Assembly (NCBI RefSeq): GCF_008632955.1 | Contig: NZ_CP043959.1 | Span: 248,001 to 312,000 of the forward strand | DNA: 64,000 nucleotides | Direction: 5' to 3' | From: Streptomyces tendae | GTDB taxonomy: Bacteria; Actinomycetota; Actinomycetes; Streptomycetales; Streptomycetaceae | Shown: one piece after another, positions 43,465-51,593 of the stretch | Position numbering within the stretch: position 1 is the first letter of the stretch | Layout of the letters: each line of letters opens with the position of its first letter | Translations under genes and position numbers: made by a program | Notes under the pieces: model-generated | What the model was told of the DNA's origin: nothing | Databases searched by the model: none | What the model saw: only the letters and a program-made list of their open reading frames with translations

Positions 43465-44346
43465 ATGGCGAATGCGCAGGCTGGCGGGCAGTGGTACCCG
43501 CCGGAGTGGCCCGAGCGGATCAGGGCCCTGGCGAGCGGTGAGGTGACTCCCGTCACGCCGAAGCGGGCGGCCACCGTCATGCTCCTCAAGGACACCGCCG
43601 GCGGACCCGCCGTGCACATGCTGCGCCGCCGTACGTCCATGGCGTTCGCGGGCGGCGCGTACGCCTACCCCGGCGGCGGTGTCGACCCGCGTGACGACGA
43701 CCGGCACGTCCGCTGGGCCGGCCCCTCCCTCGACTGGTGGGCCGACCGGCTCGGCGTCGACCGGGCGGTGGCCCAGGCGATCGTCTGCGCGGCCGTACGG
43801 GAGACGTACGAGGAGGCCGGCGTGCTGTTGGCCGGGCCCGCCCCCGACTCCGTGGTGGGCGACACCACCGGCCCGGACTGGGAGGCCGACCGGGCCGCGC
43901 TCGTCGCACGGGAGCTGTCCTTCGCGGAGTTCCTCGACCGGCGCGGTCTGGTGCTGCGCTCGGACCTGCTCGGCGCCTGGACCCGCTGGATCACCCCCGA
44001 GTTCGAGCCCCGCCGCTACGACACCTGGTTCTTCGTCGCCGCGCTCCCCGAGGGCCAGCGCACCCGCAACGCCTCCACGGAGGCCGACCGCACGGTGTGG
44101 ATCACCCCGCGCGAGGCGGCGGCCGCGTACGACCGGGGCGAACTGCTGATGATGCCCCCGACGATCGCGACCCTGCGCCAGCTCACGGCGTACGGCACGC
44201 CGGCGGAGGCGCTCGACGCGGCGCCCGCCCGGGACCTCACGCCGGTGCTGGCCTCCGCACGCCTGGTGGGCGGCGAGATCGTCCTCTCCTGGCCGGGGCA
44301 CGACGAGTTCACCAAGCACATCCCGACCGGGGGAGCCCCCGCATGA
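43465..44346 (+). CDS. Nudix hydrolase (long type)
   Basis: A 293-residue Nudix protein. RAATVMLLKDTAGGPAVHMLRRRTSM and FAGGAYAYPGGGVDP begin the fold; the Nudix box is AAVRETYEEAGVLL (REx2EEx-type), displaced by an insert after the GGG. The rest resembles the NUDT19/RNR-like acyl-CoA type. It hydrolyses a nucleoside diphosphate linked to X. The ATG at 43465 is natural. It is coupled by ATGA to the metallo-hydrolase at 44343. Confidence 0.93.
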   Translation: MANAQAGGQWYPPEWPERIRALASGEVTPVTPKRAATVMLLKDTAGGPAVHMLRRRTSMAFAGGAYAYPGGGVDPRDDDRHVRWAGPSLDWWADRLGVDRAVAQAIVCAAVRETYEEAGVLLAGPAPDSVVGDTTGPDWEADRAALVARELSFAEFLDRRGLVLRSDLLGAWTRWITPEFEPRRYDTWFFVAALPEGQRTRNASTEADRTVWITPREAAAAYDRGELLMMPPTIATLRQLTAYGTPAEALDAAPARDLTPVLASARLVGGEIVLSWPGHDEFTKHIPTGGAPA

Positions 44347-45173
44347 CGGACGCCAACACCCTTCCCGGCCAGCCGCGCGGCGGGGTCCTCACCGGTCCCG
44401 CCACCACACGCGCGGTCAACGTGCTCGCGCCCAACCCGTCGGCCATGACCCTGGACGGCACCAACACCTGGATCCTCTCCGAGCCGGACTCGGACCTCGC
44501 CGTCGTCGTCGACCCGGGACCGCTGGACGACGGTCACCTGCGGCACGTCATCGGCGCCGCCGAGCAGGCGGGCAAGCGGGTGGCCCTCACCCTGCTGACG
44601 CACGGTCACCCGGACCACGCCGAGGGCGCCGGCCGGTTCGCCGAGCTGACCGGCACGAAGGTGCGCGCCCTGGACCCGGCGCTGCGGCTCGGCGACGAAG
44701 GGCTGGCCGCGGGGGACGTCGTCACTGTCGGCGGCCTGGAGCTGCGGGTCGTCCCGGCCCCGGGGCACACGGCGGACTCCCTGTGCTTCCATCTGCCGGC
44801 GGACCGGGCGGTCCTCACCGGCGACACCGTGCTGGGGCGCGGCACGACCGTCGTGGCGCACCCCGACGGCCGCCTCGGCGACTACCTGGACACCCTGCGC
44901 CGGCTCAGGTCGCTCACGGTCGACGACGGTGTCCACACGGTCCTGCCCGGGCACGGGCCGGTGCTGGAGGACGCGCAGGGCGCCGTGGAGTACTACCTCG
45001 CCCACCGCGCCCACCGGCTCGCCCAGGTGGAGACGGCCGTCGAGGACGGCCACCGCACCCCGTCCGAGGTCGTCGCCCACGTCTACGCCGACGTCGACCG
45101 CTCCCTCTGGCCGGCCGCGGAGCTCTCCGTGCGCGCGCAGCTGGAGTATCTGAAGGAGCACGGCATCCTCTGA
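44343..45173 (+). CDS. metallo-beta-lactamase fold hydrolase (LACTB2-like)
   Basis: A 276-residue MBL-fold protein. Metal motifs: LTHGHPDHAEG (HxHxDH), PGHTADSLCF, LTGDTVLGRG and LPGHGPVLED. TLDGTNTWIL near the start and a C-terminal winged-helix-like tail (ELSVRAQLEYLKEHGIL) match the LACTB2/glyoxalase II group of hydrolases or endoribonucleases. The ATGA overlap with the Nudix gene indicates one operon. Possible nucleotide or thioester substrate. Confidence 0.94.
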   Translation: MTDANTLPGQPRGGVLTGPATTRAVNVLAPNPSAMTLDGTNTWILSEPDSDLAVVVDPGPLDDGHLRHVIGAAEQAGKRVALTLLTHGHPDHAEGAGRFAELTGTKVRALDPALRLGDEGLAAGDVVTVGGLELRVVPAPGHTADSLCFHLPADRAVLTGDTVLGRGTTVVAHPDGRLGDYLDTLRRLRSLTVDDGVHTVLPGHGPVLEDAQGAVEYYLAHRAHRLAQVETAVEDGHRTPSEVVAHVYADVDRSLWPAAELSVRAQLEYLKEHGIL

Positions 45174-45218
45174 CGCGGACGCCCACGCGGCCGTCTTCCG
45201 TGCCGCCCCGGACACACT

Positions 45219-45252
45219 CGCGCCCCCACAGGCCGGGGACCGTGGGGGCGCG
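45219..45252. terminator. hairpin between the metallo-hydrolase and crp
   Basis: CGCGCCCCCAC (45219-45229) pairs with GTGGGGGCGCG (45242-45252). It separates the convergent Nudix/hydrolase operon and crp. Confidence 0.85.
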
Positions 45253-45274
45253 GAGGTGGTTCCGAGGTGAGGCG

Positions 45275-45949
45275 TCAGCGGGAGCGCTTGGCGAGGCGTT
45301 CCACGTCGAGGAGGATCACCGCGCGGGCCTCCAGGCGGAGCCAGCCGCGCTGGGCGAAGTCCGCCAGGGCCTTGTTGACCGTCTCGCGGGACGCGCCGAC
45401 CAGCTGGGCCAGCTCCTCCTGCGTGAGGTCGTGCACCACGTGGATGCCTTCCTCGGACTGCACGCCGAAGCGGCGGGACAGGTCGAGCAGGGCGCGCGCG
45501 ACACGGCCCGGAACGTCGGAGAAGACCAGGTCGGACATGGCGTCGTTGGTCTTGCGCAGGCGGCGGGCGACGGCCCGCAGCAGCGCCGTGGCCACCTCGG
45601 GGCGGGCGCTCAGCCAGGGCGTCAGGTCGCCGTGGCCCAGGCCCAGCAGCTTCACCTCGGTGAGTGCCGTGGCGGTCGCGGTGCGCGGGCCCGGGTCGAA
45701 CAGGGACAGCTCACCGATCAGCTCACCCGGGCCGACCACGGCGAGCATGTTCTCGCGGCCGTCGGGGGAGGTGCGGTGCAGCTTCACCTTGCCCTCGGTG
45801 ACCACGTACAGGCGGTCGCCCGGGTCGCCCTCGTGGAACAGTGAGTCGCCCCGTGCCAGGGTCACCTCACTCATGGAGGCGCGAAGCTCCGCGGCCTGCT
45901 CGTCATCGAGCGCCGCGAAAAGCGGGTTCCGCCGCAGAACGTCGTCCAC
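45275..45949 (-). CDS. crp: cAMP receptor protein-like regulator Crp
   Basis: The 224-residue protein equals the length I recall for S. coelicolor Crp. A cNMP-binding beta barrel (LARGDSLFHEGDPGDRLYVV, GELIGELSLFDPGPRTATATAL) contains the phosphate-binding cassette ELSLFDPGPRTATA. A long C-helix and a winged HTH (TQEELAQLVGASRETVNKALADFAQRGWLRL) follow. Crp controls germination, sporulation and antibiotic clusters in Streptomyces. The GTG at 45949 follows GGAGAG at 7 bp and was preferred over 46066. A Crp site sits upstream. Confidence 0.96.
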   Translation of the reverse strand: MDDVLRRNPLFAALDDEQAAELRASMSEVTLARGDSLFHEGDPGDRLYVVTEGKVKLHRTSPDGRENMLAVVGPGELIGELSLFDPGPRTATATALTEVKLLGLGHGDLTPWLSARPEVATALLRAVARRLRKTNDAMSDLVFSDVPGRVARALLDLSRRFGVQSEEGIHVVHDLTQEELAQLVGASRETVNKALADFAQRGWLRLEARAVILLDVERLAKRSR

Positions 45950-46039
45950 GAGTACTCTCCTTGTCGACCTGCTCAGGGGATCTTGGTTCCCCCACGTGCC
46001 AGGGGACCGTGGTTCCCATTTTGCCGGACGGTCCAAACA

Positions 46040-46053
46040 GTGTGATCTGTCAC
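46040..46053. promoter_or_regulatory. Crp-binding site (likely autoregulatory)
   Basis: GTGTGATCTGTCAC fits GTG-N6-GNCAC, the consensus reported for Streptomyces Crp, and lies in the crp/nth divergent region 91 bp from the crp start. Between them, 18-bp direct repeats CAGGGGAYCNTGGTTCCC occur at 45974 and 46000. The site could also act on the nth gene. Confidence 0.6.
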
Positions 46054-46201
46054 AAGGATGCCGCACAGGTCGGCCGGGGTAAGCGGCAGGGGTCCAATTG
46101 GACGCCGATCTTCGGGGTCCGGGGCGGATGTCCGAGTCGGGTCGTAGGCTGGCCGGGTGTCCAAATCGCCGGTGAGAGCACAGGCCGAGGGAGCTGCGCG
46201 G

Positions 46202-47674
46202 GTGAGTTCAGGTCGCGATTCCGCTGTGGGCGAACAGGGCTCCGATGGCGGTAGGGAAACGACGAAAGCGGCGAAGCGGTCGGCGTCGCGGGGGGCCGCG
46301 ACGCCGGACGACGTGAGGACGTCCGGCCCGGCCCGCGCGGGAGCGCCCCAGGGTGCGGCCGGGTCGGCCAAGAAGGCCACTGCCGAGAAGGCGAGCGCCG
46401 GCGAGGGAGTGGGCGCGGCGAAGCAGGCGCCGTCCGCCGGGAAGGCCAGGCCCGCCAAGAAGACGAGCCCTGCCAAGAAGGCCGCCGCTCCGAAGAAGAC
46501 GGCGTCGGCCGGGAAGGCGAGCTCTGCCAAGAAGGCCGTCGCCGCGAAGAAGGCGGCGTCGGCCGGGAAGGTGAGCTCTGCCAAGAAGGCCGCCGCCGCG
46601 AACAAGGCGGCGTCGGCCGGGGAGGCGAGCTTCGCCGAGGAGTCGACCGCGGTCGAGGAGGCTCCGTCCGCCGGGAAGGCCAGCCCCGCCAAGAAGACGT
46701 CCAGCGCCAAGAAGGCGGCTTCCGCCAAGAAGGCTCCCGCCGCCCGGAAGAAGGCTCCCGCCGCCAAGAAGGCGGCTCCCGTCAAGAAGGCCGCTGCCGT
46801 CAAGAAGGCGCCCGCTCCCAGGAAGCAGGTTGTCGCGCCCCAGAAGGCCACCGCCGCGGTGTCGGCCTCCCCCGCCAGGACCGTCGACCCGCACCCGCGG
46901 GGCGAATCCCGCACCGCGCTGGTGCGGCGGGCGCGCCGGATCGACCGCGAGCTCGCCGAGGTCTACCCGTACGCCCACCCCGAGCTGGACTTCGAGAACC
47001 CCTTCCAACTCGTCGTCGCCACCGTGCTGTCGGCCCAGACGACCGACCTGCGCGTCAACCAGACGACCCCCGGACTGTTCGCGAGGTACCCCACCCCCGA
47101 GGACCTGGCCGCCGCCAACCCGGAGGAGGTGGAGGAGATCCTCCGCCCCACCGGCTTCTTCCGCGCCAAGACCAAGTCGGTCATCGGGCTGTCGAAGGCG
47201 CTCGTGGAGCAGTTCGGCGGGGAGGTGCCGGGCCGCCTCGAGGACCTGGTCAAGCTGCCCGGCGTGGGCCGCAAGACCGCGTTCGTCGTGCTCGGCAACG
47301 CCTTCGGGCGCCCCGGGATCACCGTCGACACCCACTTCCAGCGCCTGGTGCGCCGCTGGCGCTGGACCGAGGAGACCGACCCCGACAAGATCGAGGCGGC
47401 GGTCGGCGCGCTGTTCCCCAAGAGCGACTGGACCGACCTGTCCCACCACGTCATCTGGCACGGCCGCCGCATCTGCCACGCCCGCAAGCCGGCCTGCGGC
47501 GCCTGCCCGATCGCCCCGCTCTGCCCGGCCTACGGCGAGGGCGAGACGGATCCGGAGAAGGCGCGCAAGCTGCTGAAGTACGAGAAGGCCGGTCAGCCGG
47601 GCCAGCGCCTGAAGCCCCCGCAGGCGTATCTCGACGCCGGCGGCCGGCCCGCCCCGCCGCTGGGGGCCGGATGA
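46202..47674 (+). CDS. nth: endonuclease III with Lys/Ala-rich N-terminal tail
   Basis: This 490-residue DNA glycosylase/AP lyase removes oxidised pyrimidines. The catalytic domain starts near residue 237. It has the helix-hairpin-helix [15 protein letters not shown] with Lys358, TVDTHFQRL with Asp376, and the Fe-S loop Cys425-Cys432-Cys435-Cys441 ([17 protein letters not shown]). Residues about 55-230 are repeats of AAKKA/SAGKA/PAKK type, histone H1-like, and could bind DNA or slow release. The GTG at 46202 (GGGAG 8 nt before) is preferred over GTG 46157. The tail repeat length may vary. Confidence 0.95.
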   Translation: MSSGRDSAVGEQGSDGGRETTKAAKRSASRGAATPDDVRTSGPARAGAPQGAAGSAKKATAEKASAGEGVGAAKQAPSAGKARPAKKTSPAKKAAAPKKTASAGKASSAKKAVAAKKAASAGKVSSAKKAAAANKAASAGEASFAEESTAVEEAPSAGKASPAKKTSSAKKAASAKKAPAARKKAPAAKKAAPVKKAAAVKKAPAPRKQVVAPQKATAAVSASPARTVDPHPRGESRTALVRRARRIDRELAEVYPYAHPELDFENPFQLVVATVLSAQTTDLRVNQTTPGLFARYPTPEDLAAANPEEVEEILRPTGFFRAKTKSVIGLSKALVEQFGGEVPGRLEDLVKLPGVGRKTAFVVLGNAFGRPGITVDTHFQRLVRRWRWTEETDPDKIEAAVGALFPKSDWTDLSHHVIWHGRRICHARKPACGACPIAPLCPAYGEGETDPEKARKLLKYEKAGQPGQRLKPPQAYLDAGGRPAPPLGAG

Positions 47675-47762
47675 CGGCACGGTGGGCGTGTGTGCGGCCC
47701 GTGGAACGATCGCGGGGCGGCCGGGCGTTGGATCCGTGGGACGCGGCACGACGGGGGTGGGT

Positions 47763-48458
47763 ATGACACGCGCGAGCGGGACGCAAGGGGGTTCGGTGAC
47801 CCTCAGCGGGGATGGGCTGCCCGCGTGGCTGGACCCGGTGGTCCACGTGACAGAGACGATCGCGCCGAAGCAGCTCAGCCGCTTCCTCCCGCCGGGGGAC
47901 GGCTCAGGGCGTCAGTCCGCCGTCCTCATCCTCTTCGGCGAGGACGAGCGCGGCCCCCAGCTGCTGCTCATGGAGCGGGCGACCTCGCTGCGCTCGCACG
48001 CCGGCCAGCCGTCGTTCCCCGGCGGTGCCCTCGACCCGGAGGACGGCGACCCGCAGGGCGACGGACCGCTGCGCGCGGCGCTGCGCGAGGCCGAGGAGGA
48101 GACCGGGCTCGACCCGTCCGGCGTGCAGCTCTTCGGCGTGCTGCCGAAGCTGTACATCCCCGTCAGCGGCTTCGTCGTCACCCCCGTGCTCGGCTGGTGG
48201 CGCGAGCCCAGCCCGGTGGGCGTCGTCGACCCGAATGAGACGGCGCGGGTCTTCACCGTGCCAGTGGCCGATCTCACCCACCCCGACAACCGCGTGACCG
48301 CGATCCACCCCAGCGGCTTCCAGGGACCGGCATTCCTGGTCGAATCGGCCCTCGTGTGGGGGTTCACCGCGGGCGTCATCGACCGGTTGCTGCACTTCGC
48401 GGGCTGGGAGCGTCCCTGGGATCGGGACAAGCGGGTCCCGCTGGACTGGCGGGCGTGA
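47763..48458 (+). CDS. CoA-type Nudix pyrophosphatase
   Basis: A 231-residue Nudix protein. The block LLLMERATSLRSHAGQPSFPGG is the CoA pyrophosphatase (UPF0035/NudL-like) motif and is followed by the Nudix box ALREAEEETGLDPSG. It should cleave CoA or its derivatives to phosphopantetheine and 3',5'-ADP. The ATG at 47763 has a purine-rich stretch just before it. It starts 88 bp after nth and runs on to the MarP-like gene 45 bp later. Confidence 0.94.
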   Translation: MTRASGTQGGSVTLSGDGLPAWLDPVVHVTETIAPKQLSRFLPPGDGSGRQSAVLILFGEDERGPQLLLMERATSLRSHAGQPSFPGGALDPEDGDPQGDGPLRAALREAEEETGLDPSGVQLFGVLPKLYIPVSGFVVTPVLGWWREPSPVGVVDPNETARVFTVPVADLTHPDNRVTAIHPSGFQGPAFLVESALVWGFTAGVIDRLLHFAGWERPWDRDKRVPLDWRA

Positions 48459-48503
48459 CAGGGTGGGCGCCGTGCTGCGTAGGACAAGGCGAGGCGTGAA
48501 TCG

Positions 48504-49703
48504 GTGAACGTGCTGGACATCCTGTTGCTGGTGGCCGCCGTGTGGTTCGCCGTGGTCGGCTACCGCCAGGGCTTCGTCGTCGGCATCCTGTCGGTGATCG
48601 GCTTCCTCGGCGGCGGACTGGTCGCCGTCTACGCACTGCCCGTCATCTGGGACGCGATGACGGAGAACTCCGAGGTGAGCACCGCCGCCGCCGTCGTCGC
48701 GGTCGTGATCGTCATAGTCTGCGCCTCCGTCGGCCAGGCCCTGACCACGCATCTCGGCAACAAGCTGCGCCGCCACATCACCTGGTCACCGGCTCGGGCG
48801 CTGGACGCCACCGGCGGTGCCCTGGTCAACGTCGTCGCGATGCTCCTGGTCGCCTGGCTGATCGGCTCCGCCCTGGCGGGTACCACCCTGCCGACGCTCG
48901 GCAAGGAGGTGCGCGGCTCCAAGGTGCTGCTCGGCGTCTCCCGGGCGCTGCCGGGCAAGGCGGACATCTGGTTCGCCGACTTCTCCTCCGTCCTCGCGCA
49001 GAACGGCTTCCCGCAGGTCTTCAGCCCGTTCGCCAACGAGCCCATCACCGACGTCCGCCCGCCGGACCCGGCGCTCGCGGGCAGCCCCGTGGCGCTGCGC
49101 GCGCAGCGTTCCATCGTCAAGGTGACGGGCACCGCGACGAGCTGCGGCAAGGTCCTGGAGGGCACCGGCTTCGTCTTCGACGACCGGCGCGTCATGACCA
49201 ACGCCCATGTGGTGGGCGGCGTCGACGAGCCGGTCGTGCAGATAGGCGGCGAGGGCAGGAAGTACGACGCGACCGTCGTCCTGTACGACTGGGAGCGCGA
49301 CATCGCCGTGCTCGACGTACCCGATCTGGACGCGCCCGCGCTGCGCTTCGCCACGGAGGACGCGAGCAGCGGGGACAGCGCCATCGTCGCCGGCTTCCCG
49401 GAGAACGGCGCGTACGACGTCCGCGCGGCGCGGCTGCGCGGCCGCATCACGGCCAACGGCCCCGACATCTACCACCGCGGCACGGTGCGCCGCGACGTCT
49501 ACTCGCTGTACGCGACGGTCCGTCAGGGCAACTCCGGCGGCCCGCTCCTCACCCCGGAGGGCGAGGTCTACGGCGTGGTCTTCGCGAAGTCGCTGGACGA
49601 CGCCGAGACGGGATACGCGCTCACCGTCGACGAGATCCGCGAGGACATCGCCAAGGGCCGTACCGCCGCCCAGCAGGTGGACAGCGACAAGTGCGCGCTC
49701 TGA
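48504..49703 (+). CDS. MarP-like membrane serine protease
   Basis: A 399-residue protein. Four TM helices of the CvpA/colicin V production fold (VLDILLLVAAVWFAVVGYRQG to GTTLPTLG) are followed by a trypsin-like domain. The triad is His235 in TNAHVVGG, Asp266 in DIAVLDV and Ser344 in GNSGGPLL. Mycobacterial MarP (Rv3671c) has the same layout and triad positions close to these (235, 264, 343 as I recall). It protects against acid stress there. The GTG at 48504 follows the gene at 48458 and may be co-transcribed with it. Confidence 0.95.
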   Translation: MNVLDILLLVAAVWFAVVGYRQGFVVGILSVIGFLGGGLVAVYALPVIWDAMTENSEVSTAAAVVAVVIVIVCASVGQALTTHLGNKLRRHITWSPARALDATGGALVNVVAMLLVAWLIGSALAGTTLPTLGKEVRGSKVLLGVSRALPGKADIWFADFSSVLAQNGFPQVFSPFANEPITDVRPPDPALAGSPVALRAQRSIVKVTGTATSCGKVLEGTGFVFDDRRVMTNAHVVGGVDEPVVQIGGEGRKYDATVVLYDWERDIAVLDVPDLDAPALRFATEDASSGDSAIVAGFPENGAYDVRAARLRGRITANGPDIYHRGTVRRDVYSLYATVRQGNSGGPLLTPEGEVYGVVFAKSLDDAETGYALTVDEIREDIAKGRTAAQQVDSDKCAL

Positions 49704-50072
49704 GCGGGTGCAGCCGGACCGGCGGCCCGCACGAACGGATCGGACGGACCGTCAGCCGCGCGGGTGACGCAGCCGGACCGAGACCCAGCGCGCACGGCGG
49801 CGGAGAATGCGCGGGATTCCGACCCGGAGGTCCGTAGCTGCCATCTGTGGTGCACCGCCTCGCTGGTGGGAACCCATACCGCTCGCCGAGCGGCGATTGC
49901 GGCTTGCGTCACTGTAGTCGTGCGTCCAGCCCATACCCCGACGTGTGCCCCCGCCCCAAGGTCCATAACCGCCTGAGGGGCCGCCAATTGGCCTATGCGC
50001 CAGGCAATTGGCGTTCGTAGGACAAGCGTTCAGGCCGCGAGGGTGTGACGGGTACCGAGAGCGTCCGTACGG
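49704..50072. other. convergent gap with a 9-bp-arm inverted repeat
   Basis: No supported gene between the MarP-like and hydrolase stop codons. CGCCAATTG (49982-49990) and CAATTGGCG (50005-50013) are perfect arms around 14 nt. A GCAGCCGGACC repeat occurs at about 49709 and 49769. A weak frame from 49764 (MTQPDRDPARTAAENARD) has no ribosome site and is not called. Confidence 0.5.
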
Positions 50073-51023
50073 TCACCGATCCGGCTCGGGATCCTTCAGC
50101 CAGTTGATCAGTTCCGTCGAGAACGAGACCGGGTCCTCTTCGTGCGGGAAGTGCCCCAGCCCGTCGAACAACCGCCACCGGTACGGCGCTTCGACGTACT
50201 CGCCCGAGCCCGCCGCGCTGCGCGTGCGCACCACGGGGTCCAGCGAGCCGTGCAGATGCAGGGTCGGCACCCGCACCGGGCGCTTCATCCTGCGGTTGAA
50301 CTGGATGCCGTCGGGGCGCGCCAGGGACCGCACCATCCAGCGGTACGGCTCGATCGAGCAGTGCGCGGTGGACGGGATGCACATGGCCCGCCGGTAGATC
50401 TCCAGGGCCTTCTCATCGGGCGGCTGCGGCCCGGACCAGTCCTGGATGAGTCGCGCCACCAGCGCCCCGTCGTCCGCGGTGAGCCGGCGCTCCGGGACCC
50501 ACGGCCGCTGGAACCCCCAGATGTGCGACTGGGCGGCCGTCTGCCGGGCGTCGGCGAGCATCGAGGAGCGCCAGCGCCTCGGGTGCGGCATCGAGGACAC
50601 CGCCAGCCGCCGTACGAGCTTGGGGCGCATGGCCGCCGCCGTCCAGGCCAGGTAGCCGCCCAGGTCGTGGCCGACCAGCGCCGCGTCCGGCTCGCCCAGG
50701 GAGCGGATCACGCCGGTGATGTCCAGCGCGAGGTTCGCCGGGTCGTAGCCGCGCGGCGTGCGGTCGCTGCCGCCGACACCCCGCAGGTCCATGGCGACGG
50801 CCCGGAAACCGGCGTCGGCGAGCGCGGTCAGCTGGTGCCGCCACGTCCACCAGAACTGGGGGAAGCCGTGCAGCAGCAGCACCAGCGGGCCGTCGCCGAG
50901 CTCCGCGATGTGGAAACGGGCGCCGTTGGCGGCGACGTCCCGGTGGATGAGTCCCGGGCCGCCCGGGATGTCCAGGCGTACGACCGAGGCTGGTTGCGCC
51001 GAAGGAGTGGCGGGGTCCGTCAT
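50073..51023 (-). CDS. alpha/beta hydrolase, epoxide hydrolase-like
   Basis: The 316-residue enzyme has HGFPQFWWTWRHQL, the HGxP oxyanion motif, and AALVGHDLGGYLAW where the nucleophile position is Asp. GLGHFPHEE carries the catalytic His. These are features of soluble epoxide hydrolases rather than Ser esterases. It should open epoxides with water. The ATG at 51023 overlaps the next gene by ATGA. The holin-like protein upstream and this enzyme are translated together; the reason is unclear. Confidence 0.92.
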   Translation of the reverse strand: MTDPATPSAQPASVVRLDIPGGPGLIHRDVAANGARFHIAELGDGPLVLLLHGFPQFWWTWRHQLTALADAGFRAVAMDLRGVGGSDRTPRGYDPANLALDITGVIRSLGEPDAALVGHDLGGYLAWTAAAMRPKLVRRLAVSSMPHPRRWRSSMLADARQTAAQSHIWGFQRPWVPERRLTADDGALVARLIQDWSGPQPPDEKALEIYRRAMCIPSTAHCSIEPYRWMVRSLARPDGIQFNRRMKRPVRVPTLHLHGSLDPVVRTRSAAGSGEYVEAPYRWRLFDGLGHFPHEEDPVSFSTELINWLKDPEPDR

Positions 51024-51508
51024 GAGGACGAGCGTGCCACAGCCTCGATGGCCTCGGGACCCCGGTTCTCCGGCAGGGCGGGACGCGGATGCGGCTTGGC
51101 CTTCTGCAGGACGCCCGCCGTCTCCTTCATCGAGGCGGCGACCTTCTGCGGGCCGCGGCCCTTCTTGGCCTTCTTGGCGAAGGTGACGCCGATCAGCGCG
51201 AGGAGACCGGCGACGATGCAGTTCGCCGCGAAGGACAGCAGGAAGCACCACCCGAGGTTCCACCCGCTCCAGGTGCGGATGCCGTACGCCAGGGCGAAGT
51301 TCAGCATCGGCAGGGAGAACAGCAGCAGCACGCCCGCCGCCATGAACGCGCCACCGCTGGTCGCGCCCCGCTTCACGTCCTGCCTGAGCTGAGCCTTCGC
51401 CAGCGCGATCTCGTCGTGCACCAGTGCCGACATCTCCGCCGTCGCCGATGCGAACAGCTGGCCGATGCTGCGTTCGGCGCCGACCGGGCTGCCGTCGGGT
51501 GCGCTCAT
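51020..51508 (-). CDS. phage-holin-like (DUF1469) membrane protein
   Basis: A 162-residue protein with an amphipathic N-terminal helix (SIGQLFASATAEMSALVHDEIALAKAQLRQDV), two TM helices (AAGVLLLFSLPMLNFALAY, LGWCFLLSFAANCIVAGLLALIGVTF) and a basic tail (AKKAKKGRGPQK). This is the actinobacterial holin superfamily III/DUF1469 type. It is not tied to phage here: the neighbours are core genes. It is coupled to the hydrolase and follows NhaA by 86 bp on the same strand. Confidence 0.9.
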   Translation of the reverse strand: MSAPDGSPVGAERSIGQLFASATAEMSALVHDEIALAKAQLRQDVKRGATSGGAFMAAGVLLLFSLPMLNFALAYGIRTWSGWNLGWCFLLSFAANCIVAGLLALIGVTFAKKAKKGRGPQKVAASMKETAGVLQKAKPHPRPALPENRGPEAIEAVARSSS

Positions 51509-51593
51509 CGCGGTCTCCCTCTTCTGCGTACGCGTCGCGTACGTCCGTCGTGCCTGCGCGGGACGGTCCCGTCTTTTGTACCGTCTCGTCAGA

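Noticed and set aside
49764..49976. A 70-residue frame in the convergent gap
   Set aside because: No ribosome site and no recognisable features; codon use is poor.
51020..51508. Phage origin for the holin-like gene
   Set aside because: The flanking genes are core metabolism and no phage structural, lysin or integrase gene is present; DUF1469 proteins are common in non-phage contexts.
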